From positions 1 through 24,360 of the forward strand of contig CAZJHX010000160.1 of assembly GCA_964545715.1 (NCBI GenBank): a DNA stretch of 24,360 bases. The letters run 5' to 3'. This stretch comes from CAZJHX01 sp964545715. GTDB taxonomy: Bacteria > Myxococcota_A > UBA9042 > GCA-2863065. Made by a program: the position numbers and the translations under genes. Positions 14,724 through 23,100 of the stretch are shown here, piece by piece (position 1 is the first letter of the stretch; the number at the start of each line of letters is the position of its first letter). The notes under the pieces are model-generated. The model was given only the letters and a program-made list of their open reading frames with translations. It made no database searches and was not told the DNA's origin.

Positions 14724-15380
14724 TTAGAGGTTGGGGTTGAGCGTGTACGTGCCCATCACGGACGCTTGCCCCAGCACATGGCCTTCGAGCGCCGCCAGCG
14801 CGGCGGCGCCGTCGAAGGTCCCCTCCACACTGAGCCGGTCCACATCCAACGCGTAAAGCGTGAAGTGATAGTGGTGCATGATCGTGTCGTTCCAGGGCGG
14901 GCACGGGCCGTCATAGCCGAAGTAATCGCCGCCCATATCCGCGTCGCCCGAGAACCACTGGGTGTAGTTGTTGGTGCCCTGACGCACGCCCACGGGGGAA
15001 TCGGGGGTCGCCCCCCGAGCGCAATAGCGCGCCTGCGGACCGGCCTTGCCTTTAGCGGTGACGCCGTCCGAGAACGCCCCCTCGGCGATGGCGCCGCTGT
15101 CGGCCGGCAGATCGACCAGCACCCAGTGGTAGAAGTCGCACCGCGGCAGGTCCGCCGGCACTTCCTTGCCCTCCTGGTTGACGTCGTCGCCGACCGTGGG
15201 GACGTCCGGGTCATGGCAGATCAGCGCCAGTGACTTCGTACCGTCCGGCAAACCGCTCCACGCCAGGTGCGGGTTCTTGTTCTGCGACATGGCCACGTGG
15301 GTGTCCGGGTCGATGACGCAAAAGGCCAGGTGTCCGGCGATCGCGCCGCCGTCCGTGATCGAGTCGCTCCAGAGCTTCAT
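14724..15380 (-). CDS. PEBP / YbhB-YbcL family (Raf-kinase-inhibitor-like) protein
   Basis: This 218-residue protein lacks a signal peptide. Hallmarks of the phosphatidylethanolamine-binding fold are present: NKNPHLAWSGLPDGTKSLAL, CHDPDVP (the D-P-D ligand-site motif), FYHWVLVDLPAD, DYFGYDGPCPPWND and HHYHFTLYALDVD. Bacterial members are about 160-200 residues, so this one is slightly long, with added loops. The family binds anionic or phospho-ligands in a small pocket, and the physiological role of bacterial members is unclear. Its ATG overlaps the upstream cyclophilin stop (ATGA), so the two genes are translationally coupled. It converges with the Cys-rich lipoprotein gene. Confidence 0.92.
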   Translation of the reverse strand: MKLWSDSITDGGAIAGHLAFCVIDPDTHVAMSQNKNPHLAWSGLPDGTKSLALICHDPDVPTVGDDVNQEGKEVPADLPRCDFYHWVLVDLPADSGAIAEGAFSDGVTAKGKAGPQARYCARGATPDSPVGVRQGTNNYTQWFSGDADMGGDYFGYDGPCPPWNDTIMHHYHFTLYALDVDRLSVEGTFDGAAALAALEGHVLGQASVMGTYTLNPNL

Positions 15381-15949
15381 TTCGAGGGCCTCGCTGCGGC
15401 TTTGACGACGCTCATTTTGGTGATGATGACGGCGCTGACCGGCATGTTGGGCTGGCCCCGGCTCGGCTTGGTCGGCGTGTTGGCGATCTTGTCGACCACG
15501 TCCATGCCCTCGACCACTTTGCCGAAGACCGCGTAGCCGCCGCCGTACGTGTCCAGGCGCGCGTTGTCCACGTGATTGATAAAGAACTGGCTGGTCGCGC
15601 TGTCCTTGACGCCTGTGCGCGCCATGGCCAGCGTGCCGCGCTTGTTGGACAGCCCGTTGCCGGCCTCCAGCTTGATCGGCGGACGAGTGGGCTTCTTGAC
15701 CACGTTCTGGTCGAAGCCGCCACCCTGGATCATGAAGCCCGGGATGATGCGGTGGAAGATCAGGCCGTTGTAAAAGCCCGCCTCGACGTAGCCGAGGAAG
15801 TTCTTGACCGAGATCGGGGCCTTAGCCGCGTCGAGCTCGATGACGATGACGCCGCGGTTGGTCTCCATCTTGACCTTCTGCGCGGACGCGGTTGTGGGCA
15901 AGACGACGATGGCAGCCAGGGCGACGAGACACAGTGTGAGGCGGTGCAT
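15377..15949 (-). CDS. ppiA: Periplasmic cyclophilin-type peptidyl-prolyl cis-trans isomerase
   Basis: This 190-residue protein is the same length as E. coli PpiA. It has a Sec signal, MHRLTLCLVALAAIVVLPTT with cleavage after ASA (residues 21-23), and so is released into the periplasm. The cyclophilin core follows: METNRGVIVIELDAAKAP, FYNGLIFHRIIPGFMIQGGG with the catalytic FHR...FMIQGG segment, LAMAR, SATSQFFINHVDN and YAVFGKVVEGMDVVDKIA. All usual catalytic residues appear present. It speeds proline isomerisation during folding of exported proteins, consistent with a locus full of exported lipoproteins. An AAAGGA ribosome site lies about 10 bases before the ATG. Its TGA overlaps the ATG of the PEBP gene. 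It is divergent from an unknown membrane protein gene, with 53 bases between starts. Confidence 0.94.
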   Translation of the reverse strand: MHRLTLCLVALAAIVVLPTTASAQKVKMETNRGVIVIELDAAKAPISVKNFLGYVEAGFYNGLIFHRIIPGFMIQGGGFDQNVVKKPTRPPIKLEAGNGLSNKRGTLAMARTGVKDSATSQFFINHVDNARLDTYGGGYAVFGKVVEGMDVVDKIANTPTKPSRGQPNMPVSAVIITKMSVVKAAARPSK

Positions 15950-16002
15950 ATTTCAGTCAATCCTTTCCAAGGTTGGTTGAGGCCGGTGCGCCGCGGAGCA
16001 TA

Positions 16003-16845
16003 ATGGGGCAAATGGAACAGGTCAAAGCCACAATCCACCTGCTGCAGGACAGCCGCTGGGATCTCGTGACCGCCGGCGCCGTGGATGCGGCCATCTGGAC
16101 GGTCGTCGTGCTGGCCGTCGCCATCCCCGCCATCGTCTATATGCGCCGCTTTCGGCTCGCTCTGGGGCTGTACGTCGCGCTGATCCTCGTGCCGCTGACC
16201 GCCATCCCGGCGGGCGTCAGAGGCTCGGTCAACGCCGCCTGCGAGTTGGTGAACACCAACGCCAAAGACCTGAAGCTGCTGCGACCGACCGGGCTCGTGC
16301 TGTTGATGCCGATCATGCAGACCTACGTCGGCGATGACGAAGCCGAGGCCGAGAAGCGCCTGGCGCCCATGGGTCGCGGCAGCCGCAACGTCGCGGTGTT
16401 TGTGGAGGACGCGAACCGCCGTCGCATCATCGACGAGCTCACCACCGAGCGCGTCGCCGAGCTGTTGGCCACTATTCGCAAAGAGGTCCGCATCCCCGAG
16501 ACGCCACTACCCGCCTCGCTGGTCCAGTGGCTCCTGGACAAAGGCCAACACGCCCTGGCCCACGACCTGCCCAGCTTCCACGCCATCCTGAACACCGATC
16601 TGAAGCCGCTCGATGACGGCTCCCTGCCGCTGCGCATCGCGTCCAGGCAGGCCGGCGAGGCCTTTCTCGGCAAATACGGTCCGGCCCTGGCCGAGCGCCA
16701 GGTCGCGGAGTACCAGTGGCCGATCACCGGCAGCGCGCTGGCCGTGTTTGTGTTGCTTTTGGGGGCCGCGTTCGTCCTGCGACGGCGGCTGCTAGAAGGG
16801 GGCAGCCACGATGTCGATGCTCTTGAGGATGGGCGTGCTGTCTGA
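16003..16845 (+). CDS. Membrane protein of unknown function, three predicted membrane segments
   Basis: The ATG at 16003 has GGAG about 5 bases upstream and gives 280 residues; a TTG at 15973 would add 10 with no benefit. Hydrophobic segments lie at about 28-47 (AIWTVVVLAVAIPAIVYM), 52-72 (LALGLYVALILVPLTAIPAG) and 241-259 (SALAVFVLLLGAAFVL followed by RRR). A further moderately hydrophobic stretch lies at 95-107. The 130-residue middle (about 110-240) is soluble and charged, with no known motif. No family is recognised. The C-terminal 54 bases overlap, tail to tail, the end of the large minus-strand lipoprotein gene, so both C-termini share DNA. Confidence 0.75.
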   Translation: MGQMEQVKATIHLLQDSRWDLVTAGAVDAAIWTVVVLAVAIPAIVYMRRFRLALGLYVALILVPLTAIPAGVRGSVNAACELVNTNAKDLKLLRPTGLVLLMPIMQTYVGDDEAEAEKRLAPMGRGSRNVAVFVEDANRRRIIDELTTERVAELLATIRKEVRIPETPLPASLVQWLLDKGQHALAHDLPSFHAILNTDLKPLDDGSLPLRIASRQAGEAFLGKYGPALAERQVAEYQWPITGSALAVFVLLLGAAFVLRRRLLEGGSHDVDALEDGRAV

Positions 16846-19800
16846 CTCCTTCGCGAAGAGCAGCACCTCCACCTCCATATAGCGGCCGATCACGGCGCCG
16901 AAGGTGCTCAGGTTGACCGTGGGCAGCGCCGGCGGGAACGGCCCGAAGAACGGCGTCCACAAGGCATCCGGCAGGTCCGCTTTTTCATCCGCAACCCGCA
17001 CACGCAGGTCGGCTGAGGTCCCCGGCGGCGTGTTGATCTCCAGACCGACCTGCATCCACTGAGTCGCCTGGTTGGCCCAGCCCTTGAACGTGTGGCGGTA
17101 GGAGCCCTTGGGCGCCACGATCGTCTTCTGCTGGAAGCCCGTCATGTCGCTGTACGTGTACGGTTTGGGTCCGGTCTTGGTCGTAAAGAGCACGCTCATG
17201 TCGCTGGGCTCGATGCGCGTCGCGCTGGAGTTGCTGTGGTTGATCGCCCAGACCTTGCCGTCGAAGTCCACCGCCATGCCGATGGGGAAGTGCCCGCCGC
17301 CCAGGTTGGTCGTGCCCACCACCTTCATCGAGTTGATGTCGATCTTGTGCACCTTGTCGGACTGATCGTTAGCGATGTAGACGAAGCCGTTGCCGTCCGC
17401 CGAGATTCCACGCGGGCGGTTGTTTACGCCCACTGAGGCCCAGCTCTCATTGACCGGATCAAAGCGATGCGCCGCGTGGTTGGAGCAGCAGTTGGCCAGC
17501 CAGATGCGGCCGTTCTCGTCGATGGTCATGCCGTACGGGCTGAAGGTCACGCCCGGGTGGAACGCCTTGGCGGAGCCCGTGTTCGGGTCCACCTTGACCA
17601 GCTGGTTCGTGCCGCGTCCCGCGATCCAGATCGTACCCTTCTGGTCAAACGCCAGGCCGTAGGGGTTGGTCGGAATGTTGATGGACTTCATGATCTCGCC
17701 GGTCTCGCCGTTCACCTTCCACAGGCGCTTCGTCGTCCACATCCCGGCCCAGCCGTGGTCGTCCTTGTCGACGCCCATCGCGCGCCCGACCGCGCCGCCG
17801 CCGTCCGGCTGCACCGCAAACAGGCGGCATTCGTCCGTGCCCGCCGCCAACATCTCGCCGCCGTCGATGATGCCGTTGCCGTTTGTGTCGCTGGAGGTCT
17901 CGATGGTGCCGTTGCCGTTCTGGTCGACACAGTCGTCGGGCGACAGCGCCACCTTGATGACCTGGCCGTCGCCACGGCACGCGATCCACGCGTTGCCCAG
18001 AGAGTCGACGGACGTACGCGACGGGTCGCCGCATAGGTTGTAGCGCGCCACCTCGTCGCCGGTTGCCGTATTGATCTTGGAGATCGTTCCCTCGCCACTG
18101 TTGGCGACCCAGATCATGTTCAGCTGGATGCTCGACTTATCCAGGACGATGTTGCCGTCGTCGTCCTTGCCGGCGCCGTCGAAGACCTGGTTCTCCTCCT
18201 CAAACGGCACCTCGGAGTCCGGTCCGGCGCCCATGATGCACACGTTGGAGCATCCGCCGCACGGCGCCTGGACGCCCTCGTCGATCTCCGCGTCGCAGTC
18301 GTTGTCGATCTCGTCGCAGATCTCCGCCGCGTTGGGGTGGATGTCCGGGTCGAAGTCCACGCAGTCACCGCCGCCCTTCGGGCACGAGAACGGGTTGCCG
18401 ACCAGCGGCTTAAGCGCGTTGCAGTAGCCGTCACTGTCCTTGTCACAGTCCTCGTCCACGATGCCGTTGCAGCTGTTGTCCACCCCGTCGCAGATCTCCA
18501 GCCCGCCCGGGTGGATCGTCGCGTCGTTGTCGTTGCAGTCGCCGGGGTTCAGGCTCTTGTAGTCGCCGCTGGCCGCGCACAGGCACAGCGACAAGCTGGT
18601 CACGCCGTACCCGTCATCGTCGCCGTCCTTCAGATACGGTTTGCACCCGATGGCGTTGGCCTCGTCCACCACGCCGTTGCAGTTGTCGTCCACGGCGTTG
18701 CACAGCTCGGTGTGCCCCGGACCGATCTCCGGGTTGTTGTCATCGCAGTCGCCGCCGACCGGGGACGTGTACTGCTTGGTCGCATTGCACAGGCACTTGG
18801 CGTCCGCGCTCTGGCCTTTGCCGTCGCCGTCCACGTCCTTGTAGAAGAATACGCAGCCCACGCTGTTCTCGGGGTCGACGTCGCCGTCGCAGTCGTCATC
18901 CAGCGTGTTGCACACCTCGGGCTTGCCCGCGCCCACGTTGGGGTTCAGGTCGTTGCAGTCGCCGCCCGACACGGCCGTGAAGTTGCCGTCCGCGACGCAC
19001 AGGCACTTGGACGACACCGAGTTGCCCAGCCCGTCCTTGTCGATGTCCTGGAAGTAGTCGGTGCACCCGATGGCGCCCTCTTCGTCCGTCTGGTTGTTGC
19101 AGTTGTTGTCGATGGCGTCGCCGCACGTCTCGGCCGCCGGCTCCTGCGCCGTGCAGCCGGCTCCCGCTGCGCCCGCGCACTCGTTGATGCCCAGGCACGT
19201 ACCGAACTCGTTTTTGACCTGACACGGCTGACCGCCGGTGCCTTCATCGATCTCGCTGTCGCAGTCGTTGTCCTTGCCGTCGCAGACCTCAGGCGTCGGG
19301 ATGCCCGCGCTGCACTCCGACCAGCCGCCCGGACCGTCACAGCTGCGCGTGCCCTTGCAGATGCCGAAGTTGTTCTCCTCGAAGCAGTCCTCCTCCGAGC
19401 CCAGGATGTCGTGCGAGCAGATGCACGAGCCGGTCACCGGCTGACACAGGTTCAGCTGGTCGTCGAAGGCCTTGCACACGTACCCGGTCGGGCAGGGCTC
19501 TTCCAGGCTGCAGGACCGGGCGCAGTGCGTGCCCTCGGGCGGTACGTCCACGCAGCGGGAGTCGGTGCCGCCGCAGTCGCTGTCCTTGGTGCACTCCGAG
19601 CACAGCGCCGTGAATTTGGGCACGCAGATGTAGGTGATGTCGCCGCCGAAGTTCGTGACGCCCTCACACTCCCAGTCGGTCGGACAGGAGGTGATGCAGC
19701 CCATCGTGCAGACCTTGCCGTCCGGCCCCTCGATGCAGAACCCGGTCGAGCATTGCACGTTGCTCTCGCACTCTTCGTTGAAGTCGTCCGGCAGCTCCAG

Positions 19801-20076
19801 ATCGTCGTCGCCCGTGTCGCCCGTCGTCGTGGTCGTGCCCTCCAGGTCGGAGGTGCCGTCCGTGCCGGTCTCGGCGCCGGTGTCGTCGCCCTCGGTGCCG
19901 TTACCGTCCGCCGTGCCGCCGTGCTCGTCGTCCGAGGTGGATCCGGTCGTCGTCAAGACGTCCGTAAAGGTGTTGCCACTGTTGGGATTCTGCTCGGTGT
20001 CCGCGCACGCCGAGACGTACAAGCACACCACGAGGAAAGCGGCACAGCCGCGCCACGACACCAACAAATTTCTCAT
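16792..20076 (-). CDS. Large lipoprotein: MopE-type metal-binding repeats plus Vgb/NHL-like propeller
   Basis: The ATG at 20076 (1094 residues) is chosen over an upstream in-frame start at 20151 because it gives the signal MRNLLVSWRGCAAFLVVCLY then SAC (lipid Cys 24) and has GAGGG 4 bases upstream. Residues 30-98 are a Thr/Gly/Asp stalk. At 102-260 is a Cys-rich EGF-like/dickkopf-like region. Six MopE-type putative metal-binding motifs (C-x3-DN-DC-x-x-x-x-DE) begin near 265, 318, 389, 459, 529 and 587, with Asp-rich D-x-D-x-DG loops between (344, 414, 484, 545) that resemble Ca sites. About 640-985 forms a propeller of NHL/virginiamycin-B-lyase-like blades (IWVANSGEGTISKINTATG, GTIWIAGRGTNQLVKVDP, GKVWAINHSNSSATRIEP). 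About 995-1094 is a C-terminal beta domain. It is probably a calcium-stabilised surface protein; no lyase activity should be assumed. Confidence 0.9.
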   Translation of the reverse strand: MRNLLVSWRGCAAFLVVCLYVSACADTEQNPNSGNTFTDVLTTTGSTSDDEHGGTADGNGTEGDDTGAETGTDGTSDLEGTTTTTGDTGDDDLELPDDFNEECESNVQCSTGFCIEGPDGKVCTMGCITSCPTDWECEGVTNFGGDITYICVPKFTALCSECTKDSDCGGTDSRCVDVPPEGTHCARSCSLEEPCPTGYVCKAFDDQLNLCQPVTGSCICSHDILGSEEDCFEENNFGICKGTRSCDGPGGWSECSAGIPTPEVCDGKDNDCDSEIDEGTGGQPCQVKNEFGTCLGINECAGAAGAGCTAQEPAAETCGDAIDNNCNNQTDEEGAIGCTDYFQDIDKDGLGNSVSSKCLCVADGNFTAVSGGDCNDLNPNVGAGKPEVCNTLDDDCDGDVDPENSVGCVFFYKDVDGDGKGQSADAKCLCNATKQYTSPVGGDCDDNNPEIGPGHTELCNAVDDNCNGVVDEANAIGCKPYLKDGDDDGYGVTSLSLCLCAASGDYKSLNPGDCNDNDATIHPGGLEICDGVDNSCNGIVDEDCDKDSDGYCNALKPLVGNPFSCPKGGGDCVDFDPDIHPNAAEICDEIDNDCDAEIDEGVQAPCGGCSNVCIMGAGPDSEVPFEEENQVFDGAGKDDDGNIVLDKSSIQLNMIWVANSGEGTISKINTATGDEVARYNLCGDPSRTSVDSLGNAWIACRGDGQVIKVALSPDDCVDQNGNGTIETSSDTNGNGIIDGGEMLAAGTDECRLFAVQPDGGGAVGRAMGVDKDDHGWAGMWTTKRLWKVNGETGEIMKSINIPTNPYGLAFDQKGTIWIAGRGTNQLVKVDPNTGSAKAFHPGVTFSPYGMTIDENGRIWLANCCSNHAAHRFDPVNESWASVGVNNRPRGISADGNGFVYIANDQSDKVHKIDINSMKVVGTTNLGGGHFPIGMAVDFDGKVWAINHSNSSATRIEPSDMSVLFTTKTGPKPYTYSDMTGFQQKTIVAPKGSYRHTFKGWANQATQWMQVGLEINTPPGTSADLRVRVADEKADLPDALWTPFFGPFPPALPTVNLSTFGAVIGRYMEVEVLLFAKESDSTPILKSIDIVAAPF

Positions 20077-20177
20077 CTGACCCTCTCTCTTGCGTGCCGG
20101 GCAAAGAACCCATCCCATGCCGGACGAAAGCACGCAAAACACACCGACCAAGCGGCTTTTATATACGCGAAAAACGC
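20077..20177 (-). promoter_or_regulatory. Leader and probable promoter of the MopE/propeller lipoprotein gene
   Basis: The 101 bases between the two giant minus-strand genes contain TATATAAA (plus-strand 20157-20164, read on the minus strand), a candidate -10 about 80 bases before the ATG. GAGAGAGGG precedes the ATG as ribosome site. Just after the upstream stop is GCG-TTTTT-CGC, too short to call a terminator. Confidence 0.4.
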
Positions 20178-23100
20178 TTATTGTTCAACCGGATCCATGC
20201 TCAGAACGTAGGCTGCACCCTGGTCTAGACCCAGCCCGCTGGCGTCGAATCCGCCCGCCACAATCACGGCTTTTCCGGCGATAAAGCCGGCCGTCACCCA
20301 CTCGCCGATGCGCCCCGCCGCCCGGTCGGTCTCGCCGGCCAGAATCGCCACCGGAACAGGGTTCAGTCCCTGGCCCAGGTCCCACTTGTACACCGACGCG
20401 CCACCCGTCCGCTCGGGACCCGCTTTGTTGCCCAGGGGGCCACCGACCACCAGCCCGGCGCGCCCGTCCTGCATCAGGCCCGGCACCAGCCAGACGCTGC
20501 GTCCAAACTGCTCCGCCGTGGCCGTGCCCTCCACGCGAATCGACAGCGTGCCCGCCGGGTCCGCAAAGGGATATGTGTCCGTGATCGCCTCGCCGCTCAC
20601 ATACGGCTTCGTGGGCAGCGACGCGATGTAGCTGCCCGGGATGACCCACGCGGCGCCAAAGCTCAGCCCGTTCGTGCGTTTGTCAAAGCCCCCGACCGCC
20701 AGGTCCGGCACGCCGTCCCCGTCCACATCGTAGCCACCGTGCATCGACCATCCGGCCCTCGCGCTGCCAAATGTCGAGTTCAACACCACCCGACGCGGTG
20801 CCTTTGCGCATTTGTTGGCCGGGTCGGTCGACGGATTCCACCCATATATGACGTGGATCAGTCCCTGATTACCCGGCCCCTTGTCCTCCGCGTCCGCGCC
20901 TGCCGCGTACTCGTCGCACCCGTCGCCGTCCAGGTCGCCCAGCCCCGCCACGCTGCGGCCCAGCGCGTCGTTGGCGTTGGTTCCCCACACGATCAGGTCG
21001 GCGTCACACACGACCAGGATCTGGCCTGCCGGGTCCGGCGCCCGCCCGGCAAACACCGAAAACGACCCGCTGTTGTTGGCGTTCTCGTCCGCGTTGGGGC
21101 CGCCCACGACCACGTCCATCAGCCCGTCGCCGTTGAAGTCGAAGTTGCCCGCCACCGGCAGCGTCTGTTGGCCGGGATCGTTGCCATAATAGACGTACGC
21201 CGGCTGCTTGCTGGGCAGCGTCCCGTCCGACGTGCCGCGGTACACAAACGTGGCCCCGCCGTTGTTGAAGTTGCCGGTGCACGTGCCGCTGGCCTCATAT
21301 TGGGTGTTGCCTGCGTTGGCGAAGTTGCCGGCTCGATCGTCGCTGCGCGCCACGATTGCAAAGTCGTTGGCTCCATCGCCGTCAAAGTCGCCGACCCTGG
21401 CCGCCGACCACCCGTGGAAGTCGCCGCCCGAGTGCCCGACGTGCCCGTACAGCTCCAGCGCGTGCTCGGTGTCAAACGTCCCGTCCGCCGTGCCCAGATA
21501 CAGCCACGCCGCACCCGAGCTGATGTTGAGCGCTGCGGTCATGTCCGCCAGCCACGCGCCGACCACCAGGTCGTCAAAGCCGTCGCCGTTGACGTCGCCC
21601 ACAACGGCCAGCCCTTCGCCGAAGCGACTGCCGCCGCCCTCGCCCGGCAGCTCCACCGGATGCAGCACCAGCTTCTTGGGATCCGGCTGCTCCGGCTCCG
21701 GCGGGTCCTCCGGCGGATCCTCGGGATCCTCCGGCTCTTCAGGCGGGGGTGGCGGGACCGGCAGCCCCCAGACCAGATACGGGCGCCCCACATGCACGCC
21801 CAGGTCGTCCGACAGGCCCGCGTGCGTCATCAACTCGGGGATACCATCGCCGTCTAGATCGCCGATGATCGACGTGGTCTGCCCAAAGCGATCGCCGCCG
21901 ACCAGGCCGCCGATATGGCGCGTCTGCTCCAGCGCGGGCAGTGCGCCCTCGACACCCTGGAAGATCGAGATGCTGCCGGCGTTGACGACGCCGCCGATCG
22001 GCTCGTCGTTGAAGCTGCCGACGATGACGTCGCCAAGACCGTCGCCGGTCACGTCCTGAATCTTCACGTTCCAGCCGAAGTAGTCGTAGTTGTTGTCCCC
22101 GATCGCGCTCCAGTCCGCGCTCTCCGCCGCTTCGATCCCCTTGGCGGGCCCCAGTGCCCAGTCGCCGCCCTTCCACATGCGTACGGCGCCCCTATCGGTG
22201 CCGTTGGGCTCGTTGTGCAGCCACTGGCCGAGCGCCACCTCCGCCTTGCCGTCCCCGTCCACGTCGCCGATTGCCAGATGGCGGCCCAGGTGGCTGGAGC
22301 GATCGACCGAGTCCACCTCACCGAAGATGCGCACAGGCTCCTTGCTGACGCCGCCAAAGCTCAGCTCGCCCGGCGGCACGCCGCGATACACAAACACGAT
22401 GCCGTCGTTGTTGCCGCCGGTCCCAAAGCGCCACTGGTGAGAGTGCGCCGCAAAGTCGCACAGCCCGTCGCCGTCGATATCGCCCGCTTCCAGCTGCCAG
22501 CCCAGGCGCAGGTCGTTGTCATAGATGAAGCTGCCGTCCTCGAGCTGCTCGACGCCCCAGACCTTCTGGTCGGCGTCGTCCAGGAACCCGTCCGGGTGCC
22601 CCAGGAAGACGTGGATGCCTCCCTGATTGCTGGCTACGGGCATGGCGTCACGATCCTCGCCCAGGATGGCGGACACGGCCAGGTCCATGGCGCCGTCTCC
22701 GTTGAAGTCGCACGCCGCCACTGAGCGGCCGAAGTGGTCAAACGCAAACGGGCCCGACAGGACGCGCACCGGGGTCTCTGTAAACCAGCCGTCCGGCGTC
22801 CCGCCGTAGATGAAGACCGCGCCGTTATCCGCCAGCCCGACGTCGGCCAGCCACGCCCCGACCGCCAGGTCGACCAGCCCGTCCCCGTCAAAGTCCGCCA
22901 CCGCCAGCGACGTCCCAAAGCGGTCGCGCCGGTCGCTGCCGCCGATGACGCGCACCGGGTCGGGCTCCAAGCCGTCCGGCGTGCCGCGATATACATACAC
23001 CGCGCCGCTGTCTACGCCGGCGATGTCGGACTCCCACAGCGCCAGGACCGCGTCCGGGAAGCCGTCGCCGTCGATGTCGCCAGGGGCCACGATGCGCACA

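Noticed and set aside
17000..18150. Virginiamycin-B-lyase (antibiotic resistance) call for the propeller
   Set aside because: Similarity is to the blade pattern only; the protein is a large lipid-anchored chain with extra domains, so an antibiotic-lyase function is not supported.
18337..20211. 624-codon plus-strand ORF
   Set aside because: Antisense to the MopE repeat region; Val/Ala/Arg-rich shadow created by repeated Asp/Cys/Asn codons.
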